Shown in pieces: positions 8,431 to 19,500 of a stretch of 64,000 nucleotides of DNA. A program made the position numbers and the translations under genes. The number at the start of each line of letters is the position of its first letter. The first letter of the stretch is position 1. Under the pieces are notes generated by a model. It was not told the origin of the DNA and made no database searches. It saw only the letters and a list, made by a program, of their open reading frames with translations. The DNA comes from an uncultured Latescibacterota bacterium (GTDB taxonomy: Bacteria; Latescibacterota; UBA2968; UBA8231): the NCBI GenBank assembly GCA_951813615.1, contig OX638377.1, forward strand, positions 1,736,001-1,800,000, in the 5' to 3' direction.

Positions 8431-10584
8431 CAGGTAGCGGTAGTTGAACAGGAAATTGCCGCCTACTAGTTCTTGGGCGCTGTTCCATTGCAAGAAGCCG
8501 CGCACGAACATGTCGGGCGAGAAGGAATAGAGGAAGCGGTGCCCGAACAGGTGGGTGTTGAAGGTGCCGTTGGGCAGGTTGATGTGGTTGAACTCGTAGG
8601 TGCCTTCTAGTTCCAAGCGGGCATTATAGCGCCAGATGGCCTCAGTGGAGACGCGCTGGCGGGTGCCGTTGAAAAAATCGCCGTATTCGTACGAAGTGCG
8701 GCCCGAGAGGCGGCGGCTCGAATTGGCGAAGAGATTGAACTCGTAGCTGCCAAATTCGTACGCGCCCGGAGGGATTTCTTGGTCGTCGCGTATCTCAAAA
8801 GCCTCGTCCAAAAGCTCGTAGCGCTGGCGATAGCGCCCCCCGAACCAGTCGCCTATTTCCAAATTGACAAAGGCGGAGAATTGAAAGTCGCGGCTCTGCA
8901 AAGTATTGCCCCGATCCATCAGATAGGTAAAGCGCGGCCCGATAGAGAACATGCGGATCCAGCCGATGTCCGGGCGGGGCCGGTAGCGTCCGCTGCCTTT
9001 GAAGCGGCGGATGTCGGTGCGCGGCACAAAGCCCACTTCGGGCGTAAAATCTTCTTCCACGTCCAGATAGTTTAGGCGGGTCTCAAAGCGGCCTTGACGG
9101 TAGTCCAGTTCCAGCAGGCCGGCCCGGTCGCGGCCTTCCACTTGGGGAGTCCAAGTTTTGGCGGCAAAGCCTCGCAAGTTGAGAGCGGCCTGCAACAGGG
9201 ACAGGGTGAAGTCCACGCCGCCGGTGCGGTTGTAGTCGGCCTCGGATCCGGGTTGCTTGTCGATGGCGATAAAGCCGAGGCTGGAGCGGCCCAGCATGTC
9301 GCGCTTGATGCGCAGGACTGTGAAGTCGGTCTGGGCCACGTGTAGGGTGTCGAGAACATGTAAGCGCAGGGTATCGAGGGTGGTGTCCTCACTTAGATCG
9401 ACTTGATCCTCGTGTTCTTCCTCCTCATCGACAAAGGTCATGGCCTGAGTAGTCATGCGCAGAGTGCCAATTTGATAGGGGCCGGCCCGGCCGGTGAGTT
9501 TGCCTCCGGCCAATACGGGCAGGTTGTGGCCCTCTTCAATGCCAATGCGACGGCTGTAGAACAGCAGGGTGGGTGGCCGGCCGCCGGAGCCCTGCCGCTC
9601 GACGCGTTCGCCGAATTCAAAAATTCCGGCCCCTTCGAGGAAGAAGTCGCGCTTTTCGGGGAAGAATAGGCTGAAGCGGGTGAGGTTGATCTGCTCTTGG
9701 TCGGCTTCCACTTGGGCAAAGTCGGTTTTGTAGGACAGGTCCAAGGTCAGCGAGGGCGTGAGGCCGTATTTGAAATCTAGGCCTAGGTCCAGGTCGTATT
9801 CCGTAGGGCCGTCGGCGGTGAAATCGCGTTGGGTGCCGCTCAGGAAGAAGGGGGAGATCGCTAGGGGTGGGCGGCTCTGCAACCGGCCCAGACCCGTCAG
9901 GACGGCGAGGCGCGAGGTGCGGTAGCGGCCCCGGAAACCATAGGACTGGGGCGGGGGAACGAGAAAGACTTCCTCGTTTTTGCGGCGAATGGCGCGGCCG
10001 ATGTTAATGCCCCATACGGCTTGGTCGCTATCGGGATAGCGCACCTGATCGAAAGGAATGGCCACTTCGGCGCTCCAACCCAAACTGTCGATATGGGTGC
10101 GGCTCTGCCAGACGCTGTCCCAGGATTGGTTGTGGGTGCGGCCCTCGTCGGTGAGCAGCAGGTCTTGGCGCGCACCTAGGGGATTGGTGCTGAAGTAAAA
10201 GCCGCTGCGGCGGTCGTTATAGGGATCGAGGATAATCTGGATGTTGTCGTTTTCATCCAACTCGGCGTCGCGCCGCATTTGGTTGGCTACTAGGCGGTCG
10301 GCTTCGCTGTCGAAGCAGCGCAGGGCAAAGTACAGATGATCGTCGTCAAAGAGGATGCGGACTTGGGTCTGCTCGGTGGGCGGGGCACCTTCGACGGGAT
10401 CGCGTTGGAAAAAGTCGGCTATGGTCGGGGCTTGGTGCCAGACCGCATCGTCGAGGCGACCGTCGATGTTAGGGGGCGTGGGCGTGCGGGTGGCTTGGAC
10501 GACGGGGGTTTCCCGGGCTTGGCTTGGTGTGGCGAGTAGCGCTAGGACGACGGCGCTTTTGGCGATGGAGGGTAGAGGGTTCAA
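8320..10584 (-). CDS. DUF5916 outer-membrane protein with N-terminal CBM9-like domain
   Basis: 754 residues. Signal peptide SAVVLALLATPSQA, then a CBM9-like sugar-binding domain (NIDGRLDDAVWHQAP through GWSAEVAIPF, about residues 38-190), then a long beta-rich region with alternating strands and aromatic residues that should form a barrel (FFPEKRDFFLEGAGIFEF is a DUF5916 hallmark). The C-terminus LKVSYYWQR resembles a barrel-ending strand. Its function is unknown; a surface carbohydrate-related role is inferred from the CBM9 domain. The start shown uses TTG, and a nearby start is possible. It diverges from the TIM-barrel gene across 155 bp. Its 3' end is the source of repeat copy A. Confidence 0.85.
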   Translation of the reverse strand: MNPLPSIAKSAVVLALLATPSQARETPVVQATRTPTPPNIDGRLDDAVWHQAPTIADFFQRDPVEGAPPTEQTQVRILFDDDHLYFALRCFDSEADRLVANQMRRDAELDENDNIQIILDPYNDRRSGFYFSTNPLGARQDLLLTDEGRTHNQSWDSVWQSRTHIDSLGWSAEVAIPFDQVRYPDSDQAVWGINIGRAIRRKNEEVFLVPPPQSYGFRGRYRTSRLAVLTGLGRLQSRPPLAISPFFLSGTQRDFTADGPTEYDLDLGLDFKYGLTPSLTLDLSYKTDFAQVEADQEQINLTRFSLFFPEKRDFFLEGAGIFEFGERVERQGSGGRPPTLLFYSRRIGIEEGHNLPVLAGGKLTGRAGPYQIGTLRMTTQAMTFVDEEEEHEDQVDLSEDTTLDTLRLHVLDTLHVAQTDFTVLRIKRDMLGRSSLGFIAIDKQPGSEADYNRTGGVDFTLSLLQAALNLRGFAAKTWTPQVEGRDRAGLLELDYRQGRFETRLNYLDVEEDFTPEVGFVPRTDIRRFKGSGRYRPRPDIGWIRMFSIGPRFTYLMDRGNTLQSRDFQFSAFVNLEIGDWFGGRYRQRYELLDEAFEIRDDQEIPPGAYEFGSYEFNLFANSSRRLSGRTSYEYGDFFNGTRQRVSTEAIWRYNARLELEGTYEFNHINLPNGTFNTHLFGHRFLYSFSPDMFVRGFLQWNSAQELVGGNFLFNYRYLPGSDLFLVYNQVWDTEGGLEQASRSLQLKVSYYWQR

Positions 10585-10739
10585 GATATAGGCTCAGGGC
10601 TCTCGCTTGAGCAGGTGAAGCTCAATTTTTGCCGTTTGTCTGTCAAGGAAGACATGCTCGACGCTTCGTTGACACTCCATCTTGGGCAAACTACCTTCCT
10701 CCGCCTCTTCAGCCGCAGCATTCTACAACGGAGACCGCG

Positions 10740-12368
10740 ATGACCAAACTCCCGCGCCTGATTTTCAATACCGACGGCAACTGGATGCTTTTCTACCTGC
10801 CCGACCGCAATCCCGACGATGTCACCCATCAGCTCGACGAACTGGTCCCGGCCGGTGTTGACGCGCTCGCTGGACTCATTGGGATTGACGACGACGTGGT
10901 CTGGCGCGGCAGTCCGCATTCGGCCATGTGGGGAGATGACACGGAAGTTTGGGACCCCGATCCCGACGTGGATGCCGATGGCAAGCCAATCCGTAAGATG
11001 ACGGCCGGCGGCTTTGAACTCAACCGCCTTGAACAGCTCTACAACTGCATGGATGCGGTCATTGCCGACGGCCGCGAGTTGATGCGAGTCTATATCGATG
11101 GCTGCCGGCGGCACGGCATCGCGGCGATTGCGTCGATGCGCATGAACGATGCTCACACTTCCGACGAAGCGCGCGAGTGGCAGGTGCGCAGCCGCCACAA
11201 GAAGTCGCGGCCCGATTTGCTAATCGGCTCCCCGACCCCGACGCGCTCGGGCGGGGCCGACCGCTGGAACTTCTGTTGGCAGTGGGACTACGAGCAGGAA
11301 GAGGTGCGCAACCGCTTTCTCGGGCTCGTCGATGAGACCTTAGAGCGCTACGACTTCGACGGCATTGAACTCGATTGGATGCGCGGCCCACCTTACTTCC
11401 GGCCCGGCCGCTTGCTCGATAACCTCGACACCCTTACCGAGTTCATGCGCCAAGCCCATGCCATAGTGCGCCGCCACAGCGAGCAAAAGGGGAAGGCGAT
11501 CTCGCTGCTGACGCGGGTGCCCCCTTGTCTCGCCGAGGCGCGGGGCATTGGTATCGACGCCTCGGCTTGGATCCGCGAGCCGGTGGCGGATCTGTTCGTG
11601 ATGTCCTCAGCTTCGTACTGCCCGGCCCGCATCGACATCGCTGAGGCCGTTGCCTGCGCCGAGGAGAGCAAGGTGCCGATCTACGTTGGCTTTGACGGTG
11701 CCACGCATCTGACCTCGCCGCACGAAGGGTACGAACGCGGCGTGCCCGCGGTCCTGCGGAGCGTGGCGCTGAATGGATATGAACAGGGGGCTGCCGGAGT
11801 CTATATCTTTAACTACGACTATCGGCACCACCGCGCTTCGCCCTTTGAGGAGGAGGAATACAACGACGACCACCTCAATCTTCTCACCGACTTGGCCGAT
11901 CCCGAGCGGTTGGCGCGGCGCGACCGCAGTTATTCCGTGTCCGATTCCGCCTTGGGGGGTGTCGTCCAGCACACGCCCGGAGACCATTACCCGCAGGTGC
12001 CTCGCGCCTTGAGTATGCCGGCGCGCGCGACCGGCGGTCTTGGGTACGAGATGACGCTCATCATCGAAGACGACATTGAAGCTGGCCTCGCCGACGGTCG
12101 CATCCTCGGCACCGAGCTGCGCCTGCACCTCACCGATTACGAAGCCTGCATGGACCGCATCTTCTGCCGGGTCAATGGTCGCGCTGTCTCGCTCGCCGGT
12201 GCGGCGAAGCTAGAAAACCAGCTCGGTACTTGGCTCGTGGTGAAAAATCCCCCCATCCAGCGCGGCGAAAACCTCGTCCTCATAGGACTCGACGGTTTGC
12301 AGACACCCGATCCGTGGCCGACGCTGCACCAGTGCGAGGTGATGGTTCTGGGATGTGACAGCGCCTAG
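10740..12368 (+). CDS. TIM-barrel glycoside-hydrolase-like protein
   Basis: 542 residues, no signal peptide. The core looks like a GHL10-type barrel: RLEQLYNCMDAVIADGRELM, HGIAAIASMRMND, and above all RYDFDGIELDWMRGPPYF, where an acidic pair closes a beta strand as in GH10/GH13-like hydrolase folds. A beta-sandwich-like C-terminal region follows from about residue 420. The ATG at 10740 sits after GGAGACC; upstream extension is possible but has no matching sequence. The substrate is not evident. It stands alone on this strand, followed by a short interspersed repeat. Confidence 0.65.
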   Translation: MTKLPRLIFNTDGNWMLFYLPDRNPDDVTHQLDELVPAGVDALAGLIGIDDDVVWRGSPHSAMWGDDTEVWDPDPDVDADGKPIRKMTAGGFELNRLEQLYNCMDAVIADGRELMRVYIDGCRRHGIAAIASMRMNDAHTSDEAREWQVRSRHKKSRPDLLIGSPTPTRSGGADRWNFCWQWDYEQEEVRNRFLGLVDETLERYDFDGIELDWMRGPPYFRPGRLLDNLDTLTEFMRQAHAIVRRHSEQKGKAISLLTRVPPCLAEARGIGIDASAWIREPVADLFVMSSASYCPARIDIAEAVACAEESKVPIYVGFDGATHLTSPHEGYERGVPAVLRSVALNGYEQGAAGVYIFNYDYRHHRASPFEEEEYNDDHLNLLTDLADPERLARRDRSYSVSDSALGGVVQHTPGDHYPQVPRALSMPARATGGLGYEMTLIIEDDIEAGLADGRILGTELRLHLTDYEACMDRIFCRVNGRAVSLAGAAKLENQLGTWLVVKNPPIQRGENLVLIGLDGLQTPDPWPTLHQCEVMVLGCDSA

Positions 12369-12390
12369 GAGCGCTACAGCAGGCGAATTG

Positions 12391-12427
12391 TCATTCTGAG
12401 CGGAGCGCAGCGGAGTCGAAGAATCTC
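12391..12427. repeat. short palindromic interspersed repeat
   Basis: Begins GTCATTCTGAGCGGAGC and ends GAAGAATCTC. From memory this is the core of a very common dispersed repeat of many environmental bacteria (GTCATTCTGAGC...GAAGAATCT). It lies between the convergent TIM-barrel and toxin genes, where such repeats usually sit. Only one copy was noticed in this window. Confidence 0.5.
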
Positions 12428-12439
12428 TTACTTCCAAGA

Positions 12440-12928
12440 TTACGCCTCGCCTGCATCTTGTATAACGCGCATGTACAGCCGCTCACTCACGTGGAATCCA
12501 GCTATGTCGCGCAAACTATCTAGGTGTTCTTTTACCGAATCTATACAGCCCTTGTTTTTGGCCTCGATCAGTACCCCGACTATCCCTGTATAGCGCAAAC
12601 CCAGATGCAGGGCGGTTTGTCGGCCTCGGTGTTCGTCGAGCAAAAGTAATTCCGCCTCTGTTTCCAAGGCTAGAGCAATGGCTTCGGCTTCTCCAGCGCC
12701 TAAATTTTCCTGCAGTACGCGAACCAACTGCTTGTTGGAAACGACTTGGGGCTTAATCCAAGCTGCTTTCCCGACTTGGTCGGCGGCCGGCAATTCTGCG
12801 CCTTCTACGACAACCTCATGTTGTACGGCCTCTGGAATGACGAGTTCGTCATAGAGTTGTCGTATAAGTTCCAGCTTGCCTATCCGGGCTAAGCCGATGA
12901 GTGGAGAAGCATTGCTCACTACGCTCAC
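12440..12928 (-). CDS. DUF3368 PIN-like toxin of a type II toxin-antitoxin pair
   Basis: 162 residues. VVSNASPLIGLARIG at the N-terminus matches the first acidic region of DUF3368 proteins (an Asn where canonical PIN domains have Asp, which occurs in the family). LGAGEAEAIALALE and LLLLDEHRGRQTALHLGL are the next acidic motifs of the PIN fold. PIN toxins cut RNA. GTG start overlaps the antitoxin stop (GTGA), so the two are coupled. Confidence 0.8.
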   Translation of the reverse strand: MSVVSNASPLIGLARIGKLELIRQLYDELVIPEAVQHEVVVEGAELPAADQVGKAAWIKPQVVSNKQLVRVLQENLGAGEAEAIALALETEAELLLLDEHRGRQTALHLGLRYTGIVGVLIEAKNKGCIDSVKEHLDSLRDIAGFHVSERLYMRVIQDAGEA

Positions 12929-13182
12929 AGACGACCAAGCTCCTTTAAAGTCTCCCGATCTTCCTCGTAATCCTCCACATCATAATGAACAGAGATATTT
13001 CTGCTTCCCAGCATGAACTGGAAATCCCACGCGCTCATGTCGGTCATTTCTCGCGCTTTGCCGAAAGACAACTTGCCCTGCTGGAACAGATATACTGCCA
13101 ACTCTCGCTTCAATTCTTCAGGTGTCATATGCGTGATATTGAGTATTTCACGCGGTATTTCTATCGGCACGGTAGAAGACAT
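12925..13182 (-). CDS. UPF0175 family antitoxin
   Basis: 85 residues. The segment ELKRELAVYLFQQGKLSFGKA followed by AREMTDMSAWDFQFMLGSRNI and HYDVEDYEED is the UPF0175 pattern, a helix-turn-helix-like small protein regularly encoded just before DUF3368 proteins. It should bind and neutralise the PIN-like toxin and repress its own promoter; both are family inferences. It is first in the two-gene unit. Confidence 0.8.
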   Translation of the reverse strand: MSSTVPIEIPREILNITHMTPEELKRELAVYLFQQGKLSFGKAREMTDMSAWDFQFMLGSRNISVHYDVEDYEEDRETLKELGRL

Positions 13183-13227
13183 GTTATTTTTCTCCTCTGC
13201 ATTACTTAGAGACTGTTTTAAAGCTCC

Positions 13228-13425
13228 TTATAAAAATAAACTAAAAAAAGGCATCAGCACGTTCTGCAAATCCGCGAGCGGCAGCATGATGCGCACTTGC
13301 ACAGCCGCGCCTGCGTCAACCTCGACCGCGCCGAGCGATCCCGCCTCAAAGCCGAGTGGTTTATCCTCGCCGCATCCTGCCGCGAGCGCCGCAAGCAATG
13401 CGACGTGGAATACTCTGTTAGTCAT
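13228..13425 (-). pseudogene. 5' fragment of an ABC-transporter substrate-binding lipoprotein gene
   Basis: 65 codons. LLAALAAGCGEDKPLGFEAG followed by SLGAVEVDAGAAVQVR is a close match to the N-terminus of the binding protein at 31049-32308 (FVAACGGDDEPLGFEAGPLG, then SVEVGAGEAVQIR). Similarity stops after ~45 codons. The lipobox and an AGGAGA ribosome site nine bases before the ATG survive, so a short lipopeptide could still be made. It sits directly upstream of and divergent from the PKS gene, marking a rearrangement next to the cluster. Confidence 0.75.
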
Positions 13426-13571
13426 TGATGTATGTCTCCTGATTGTGTTGGTCAGCGGCGTAAGGTACCATGGTCTATCTTTGGCTGCAATTCCGCCACA
13501 GGTTGGAGATGACCGGATGCAACCTACCTATTACATTAGACGATATAGTATAATTTCCCATCAGAAAGGGT

Positions 13572-16500
13572 ATGCCGACAAACGCCATGAAACTACTCGA
13601 TTCTTCCAATGAACAGCCCTCCCCGTCCACAGAGCCGATAGCGATCGTGGGTATGGCGTGCCGGTTTCCCGGTGCGGAGGGGCTTGCAGCCTTCTGGCGT
13701 CTGCTTGCAGCCGGTAAAAATGCGGTGACGGAGGGCGTTCCCGGCTCCGGCGTCGGACGCTTGGGTGAGTTGTTCCCGGACGCTGTGCAGAGCGAAGCCT
13801 GTCGGTTTGGAGGCTTCATTGATGGCATTGATCAGTTCGACTCGGAGTTCTTTCGGATCTCGCCGATTGAGGCAGATCTGCTGGACCCACAGCAGCGCAT
13901 GATGCTGGAGACGAGCTGGCAGGCCCTTGAGGACGCGGGGATGGACCCGGAGCGGTTAAAGGGCAGTCGCACGGGGGTGTTTGCTGGGATCAGCAACAAC
14001 GAATACCGGGGGCTGATCCTGAATTCCAGCGACACCTCTGAGCCGGCCACCAGCCTCTATTCCGTTACCGGCACTTCGCTGAATACGGCCATCGGGCGGG
14101 TTGCCTTTGTGATGGGTCTGGAGGGACCGGCGCTGTCGATCGATACTGCTTGTTCGTCGTCGTTGGTCGCGGTGCATCAGGCGGTCGTCTCCTTGCAGCG
14201 GGGCGAGGCCGATATGGCGCTTGCAGGGGGGGTACACGCGATCCTGTCCGGGCGGCTGTTCGAGTTGCGCGCCAATGCCGGGATGTTGGCACCGGATGGG
14301 CGCTGCAAAACGTTCGATGCGGCTGCGAACGGGTACGTGCGGGGCGAAGGCTGCGGAATTGTGGTTCTGAAACGACTGAGTGAGGCAGAGGCAGACGGCG
14401 ACCGGATCTGGGGTGTGATCCGAGGCTCGGCGGTCAATCAGGATGGGACGAGTGCGGGACTGACGGTACCCAACGAGGCGTCGCAGGAACGGGTTATTGA
14501 GGCAGCGTTGCTGCGGGCGGGGGTTTTGCCCTCGGATGTGGATTACGTGGAGATGCACGGGACGGGAACGGAAGTAGGTGATCCGATTGAGTTGCGCTCG
14601 ACCGCGGCGGCGTACGGCAAGGGACACACCGCAGACCGCCCGCTGCTGATCGGCTCGGTGAAGACCAACTTCGGCCATCTGGAGTCAGCAGCAGGGGTCG
14701 CCGCGCTGATCAAGGTGATGCTGGCGATGAAGCAGGGCGCGATTCCACAGCACCTGAACTTTCGGGATCCCACTCCGCAGGTGGATTGGGAAGGGCTGCC
14801 GTTGCAGGTGACTGCGGCAGCGATGGACTGGCCGAACCATGACGGTCGTCCCCCGATAGCGGGGATGAGTGGGTTTGGGTGGTCGGGCACGAATGCGCAT
14901 GTCGTGGTGGAGGGATATGGGGGGCCGAACGGCGCTGCTTCTAGACTTAATGGAGTGCATTTGCCCGCAGGTTCAGCGCGGCCCGTTTCCGTTGATCTGC
15001 CGGAGCCGATTGCGGAAGAAGCGCTCCGTCCGCGCGCGACGCGGTTTTTGCCGCTGGCGGGGAAATCGGATCAGGCGCTGAGGGACTTGGCGGGGCGGTA
15101 TCTGGCGTGGTTCGACGAGCTTGCTGACGCGGGCACCGCAGAGGCCATGCTGGCGGACATGGTGTGGAGCGCGGGTGTGGGGCGGAGTCATTTTGCGCAC
15201 CGGGCGGGCGTGGTATTCAGCGATATTGAGTCGCTGCGCGAGGGGCTGAGTGCGATTGCCGAGGCGGGCGCAGGGCCGGTTCCGCCCGCGCCGTCCAAGG
15301 TGGCGTTTGTATATACCGGGCAGGGTAGTCATTGGGTCGGCATGGGCGAGGAGCTTTACCACACTGAGCCGGTGGTGCGGGCGGTGCTGGACCGCTGCGA
15401 CGCGGTGCTACGGGAAGATCGCGGTGTCTCGTTGCTGGATGTGATGTTTGGCCGCGCCGGAGATTTGTCGGATCAGGCGTGGACGCAACCGGCCATTTTT
15501 GCGCTGGAGTGCGCGCTGACGGCGCTGTGGGAGAGCGTGGGTGTTCGTCCGAGTGCAGTGCTTGGGCACAGTCTTGGGGAATTGGCAGCGGCGCAAGCGG
15601 CGGGGGTGTATGGCTTGGAGGAAGGGGTGCGGTTTGCCGCGGCGAGGGGTGAACTGACGGCCAAGCTGCCGCAAGGGGCCATGGCGGCGATTTTTGCGGA
15701 CGTGCCGCAGGTAGAAGCGACGATTGATGAACTAAACGCTGCTTCTGAGGGGGTGGGGCTGAGCATTGCGGCCTACAATGGGGCGCATCAGGTGGTGAGC
15801 GGGCCGGAGGAAGAGGTCATGGCGATTGAGGAGCGCTTCCTTGCGGAGGACGTTCGGGTCAACCGTTTGCGCACCAACAACGCCTTCCACAGTCCATTGG
15901 TAGAGCCAATGTTGGACGGGTTGGAAACCGTAGTCGCGGGGATGGAGATTGCGCCGCCGTCGCTGACGCTGGTGAGCAATGTGACGGGACGGGTGCTGGA
16001 ATCGGATGGACTGCTGGATGGGGCGTACTGGCGCAAGCACACGCGGGAGCCGGTGGCGTTTGCTCCGAGCATGGAGACGCTGGCGGAACTGGGTGTCGAT
16101 CTGATCATTGAGGTCGGTCCGCACGCAGTGCTGGGTTCGATGGCGACCTTGGCGTGGCCGAACTCGGCCGTAGGTGGGCCGCCGGTTGCGCTGTCGAGCT
16201 TGTTGCGCCCTTCGTCCAAGGTGTCGCAGGAAGAAGCGGACCGCGCGTTTACCGCGGCGGTTGCGGGCGCTTACGAGGCGGGTCTTTCGCTGTCCTTTGC
16301 TGGGCTGTTCGCCGGGGAGACCCGACGCCGGGTGGCGCTGCCGGATTATCCGTTCCAGCGCCGGCGACACTGGATCGAGGCACCGAAGCGGCGGCGGACG
16401 AGTGCTGGCCACCCGTTGTTAGGTGATCGGCACGAATCCGCCAGCGGGGAGATCTCCTTTGAGATGGAAGTGTTCCCCTCAGATCCGGAATGGCTGAACG

Positions 16501-19500
16501 ACCACCGGGTATTTGGTCGGCTCGTGGTGCCGGGCGCTCTCTACGGAGCCATGGCGACCTTGGCATCCGCCGCCGAGGCTGGATCGCCAGCGGTGGAGGA
16601 CATGCAGCTCCACAATCCGCTGATTTTTCCGGAAGAAGAGGACGGGAGCGGCGAAAAAGGCCGGAAGGTGCAGGTTTTGCTCGACCGTGCCGAGGAGGGG
16701 TCGCGCCGAGTGCGGATTCTCAGCAGAGGAGAGGACGGGGAGGAATGGACGCTGCACGCCGAGGCTCAGATCGCGTCGGGTTCCCGTGGCCCGGAAGCCG
16801 AACCGCATTTAGATATAGAAAGCCTCAAGGCGAGCCTGTCGCCGGTGGATGTGCCGGCTTTCTACCGCGCCAAGGCCGAGGTGGGGATTGATCTCGGTCC
16901 GCGATTCCGCACGTTGGCCGCGGTTTGGTCCCGGCTGGGTGAAGCGCTGGGCGAGGTGTCTTTCCCCGAAGCGTTCGGGCAGGGAGAGCTCGATGTACAT
17001 CCGCTGCTGCTCGACGGTTGTTTTCAGGTTCTGGCCGCGGCGCGCAATCCGGGCCGGAGCGAAGATGGAATTACCTATCTGCCGTTCGCTTGGGAACGGC
17101 TGTGGCTGAAGGACCGGCTACCGGATCGGCTGATTTGCCACGTGCGTCTGAGGGAGGATCCACGAGGGGAGGAAGCGGACGAGCCGTCGGAAGTTATGGC
17201 CGGGGATCTGCACATTTACGACCCAAACGGGGTCCTGGTCGGTGAGTTGAGCGGCTACGCAGTGAAGCGGGCGACGCGGGCGACGCTGCTCGCCGCGGTA
17301 GAAGGGTTGAATGAACTGCTGTACGAGGTTGTGTGGCGAGACCAGCCTCTTGCGCAGGGGATGCCGCCTGCGGATTTCCTTCCGAGTCCGGCGACTGTTG
17401 CGGCCGGTTCGGACTTGTTTACTCAGTACCTGGCGGCCGAAGGCGTCGGGGCTGAAGACAGGGACGCCCTGCTGGGAGACCTAGAGCGGTTGTCACGGTC
17501 TTTCGCCCTGTTGACGCTGGACAAGCTGGGGTGGGAACGCAAGGTGGGCGAGGCGGTGGACTCCGAGGACTTGCGGCAGCGCCTGCAGGTCATCGACGAT
17601 CACAAGCGCCTCTTCCGCCGGATGCTCGAAATGCTGGCCAAGTCGGGGGTGCTGGAGGAGGCGGGCGACGGCTTTGTCGTGGCAGTGGGGTCTGGCGATT
17701 CGTTGCCGGAAGGAATGCCGGGCGATCCCGACGAATTTGCGACCCAGATGGCTGGGCTGTACGCGCACGGTTCGAACGAGATCGGGCTATTCCGGCGCTC
17801 CGGTGCTGCCTTGGCGGAGGTGCTGCGCGACCAGGCGGATCCACTCACGTTGCTGTTCAGCAGTGGGGAACCGAGTGCGGCTGATTTGTATCTGAAGGCG
17901 CCAGTGGCGCGCGCGGCGAATCGGATGCTGGGTGATGCGATTCAGACGCTCGTGGCCGGGTTGCCGGATGGCCGGCGGCTGCGGGTGTTGGAGGTCGGGG
18001 CAGGTACCGGGTCGGCGACTGCATCTGTACTGCCGGAGCTGCCGGAGGGACGGTTCGACTACACGTACACGGACATCTCGGCGGGATTCTTTGCCGAAGC
18101 CGAGGCGCGCTTCGGGGACCAAGGCATTGAATACCGGGTGCTGGATATTGAAAAGGACCCGGTGGAGCAAGGCTTTGACTCGCACGACTACGATTTGGTG
18201 CTCGCGTCCAATGTGCTGCATGCGACGCGGTATCTGGAGGAGACGCTGGCGCACTGTCGGGAATTGCTCGCGCCCTCGGGACAGTTGGTGGCGCTGGAAA
18301 ATTTGCGCGGCCAGGGTTGGCTGGATCTGACTTTTGGACAGTTGGATGGCTGGTGGCGGTTCGCCGACAGCTACCGCCCGCACCACGCGCTCGCTAGCCC
18401 GGCGGTATGGCGTCAGGCGCTTGGGGATGCGGGTTTCGGGGAGGTCGAGGTAATAGGAGTAGATGAGTCGGAATCGGTGGGGATGCCCGATCGGGGGGTG
18501 ATTATGGCGCAGGGACCGGTGGAGGTTGACGAGCCGGCAGGAGCGTGGATTTTGGCTGCGGATGAAGGTGGTGTGGCGGAGGAGTTAGCGACGGAATTGT
18601 CGGCGCGGAATCAGATGGTGGTGCTGGTGGGAGGGGACGGGGAGACGGTGGAGGATGGCTCCGGCGTTGTCCGTACGACCGTGGACATGGAGCAGCGCGA
18701 GTCGTGGCGAGCGGTCGTGAGTGAGTTGCCGGGCGATGTGCCACTCAGCGGCGTCGTGCATTTGGCGGCACTGGACGGTCACGGGCCGCAGGCGACGACC
18801 GGGGAAATGGCGGCGGATGCGAGGCGGGTAGCGGGTAGCGCGCTGGCGCTGGTGCAGGGCGTGGCCGACGCCGACCTGACCCCAGTCAAGGGTATGTGGT
18901 TCATGACGTGCGGCGCGCAGATTCTGGAGCAGGAACGCGGTGGCCAGCTTGCCGGTGCCACGTTGTGGGGCTTTGGCAAGGTGGCGGCGCGCGAAGCGCA
19001 CCAGTTGCAGCCGAGGATGATCGATCTCGATCCCGGAGACGCGGTGTCTCTAGCCGACATTGTGAACGAACTGATGTATCCCGATTCCGAAACTCACATC
19101 GCCTATCGCTTTGGCCGTCGCCAAGGTGCCCGGCTGATCCGCGCTGCGGCGATCACCGATCGGCTGGCCTTACCGGACGAGCCCGGATGGACGCTGGAGC
19201 CGGATGCCGGCGGCTCCCTCGACGCCATTCAGGTGGTGCCGGAGCCTGAGCAACCGCTGGGGCTGGGGGAAGTGCGTGCCGCGATCGAAGCCTTTGGCCT
19301 CAACTTCCGGGACGTGTTCATCGCGCTCGGCCTTGTCGATGACTTCATGGGTGGGGAGTTCTGCGGTCGGGTTATAGAGGTGGGAGACGGCGTCTCCAGC
19401 GTTGCGGTGGGCGATCGCGTCGTCGGAATGACCTTCCGGAACTACGGGTCGGAGACGGTGACCTTGGAAAAGATGATCATGCCCGCGCCGCCGGGGTTCT

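Noticed and set aside
13470..13490. GG-N10-GC match upstream of the PKS (TGGTCTATCTTTGGCTG)
   Set aside because: Lacks the CAC and TTGC extensions and has no dyads at enhancer distance; chance match. A TATAAT at 13549-13554 is a more likely -10, though no good -35 was found.
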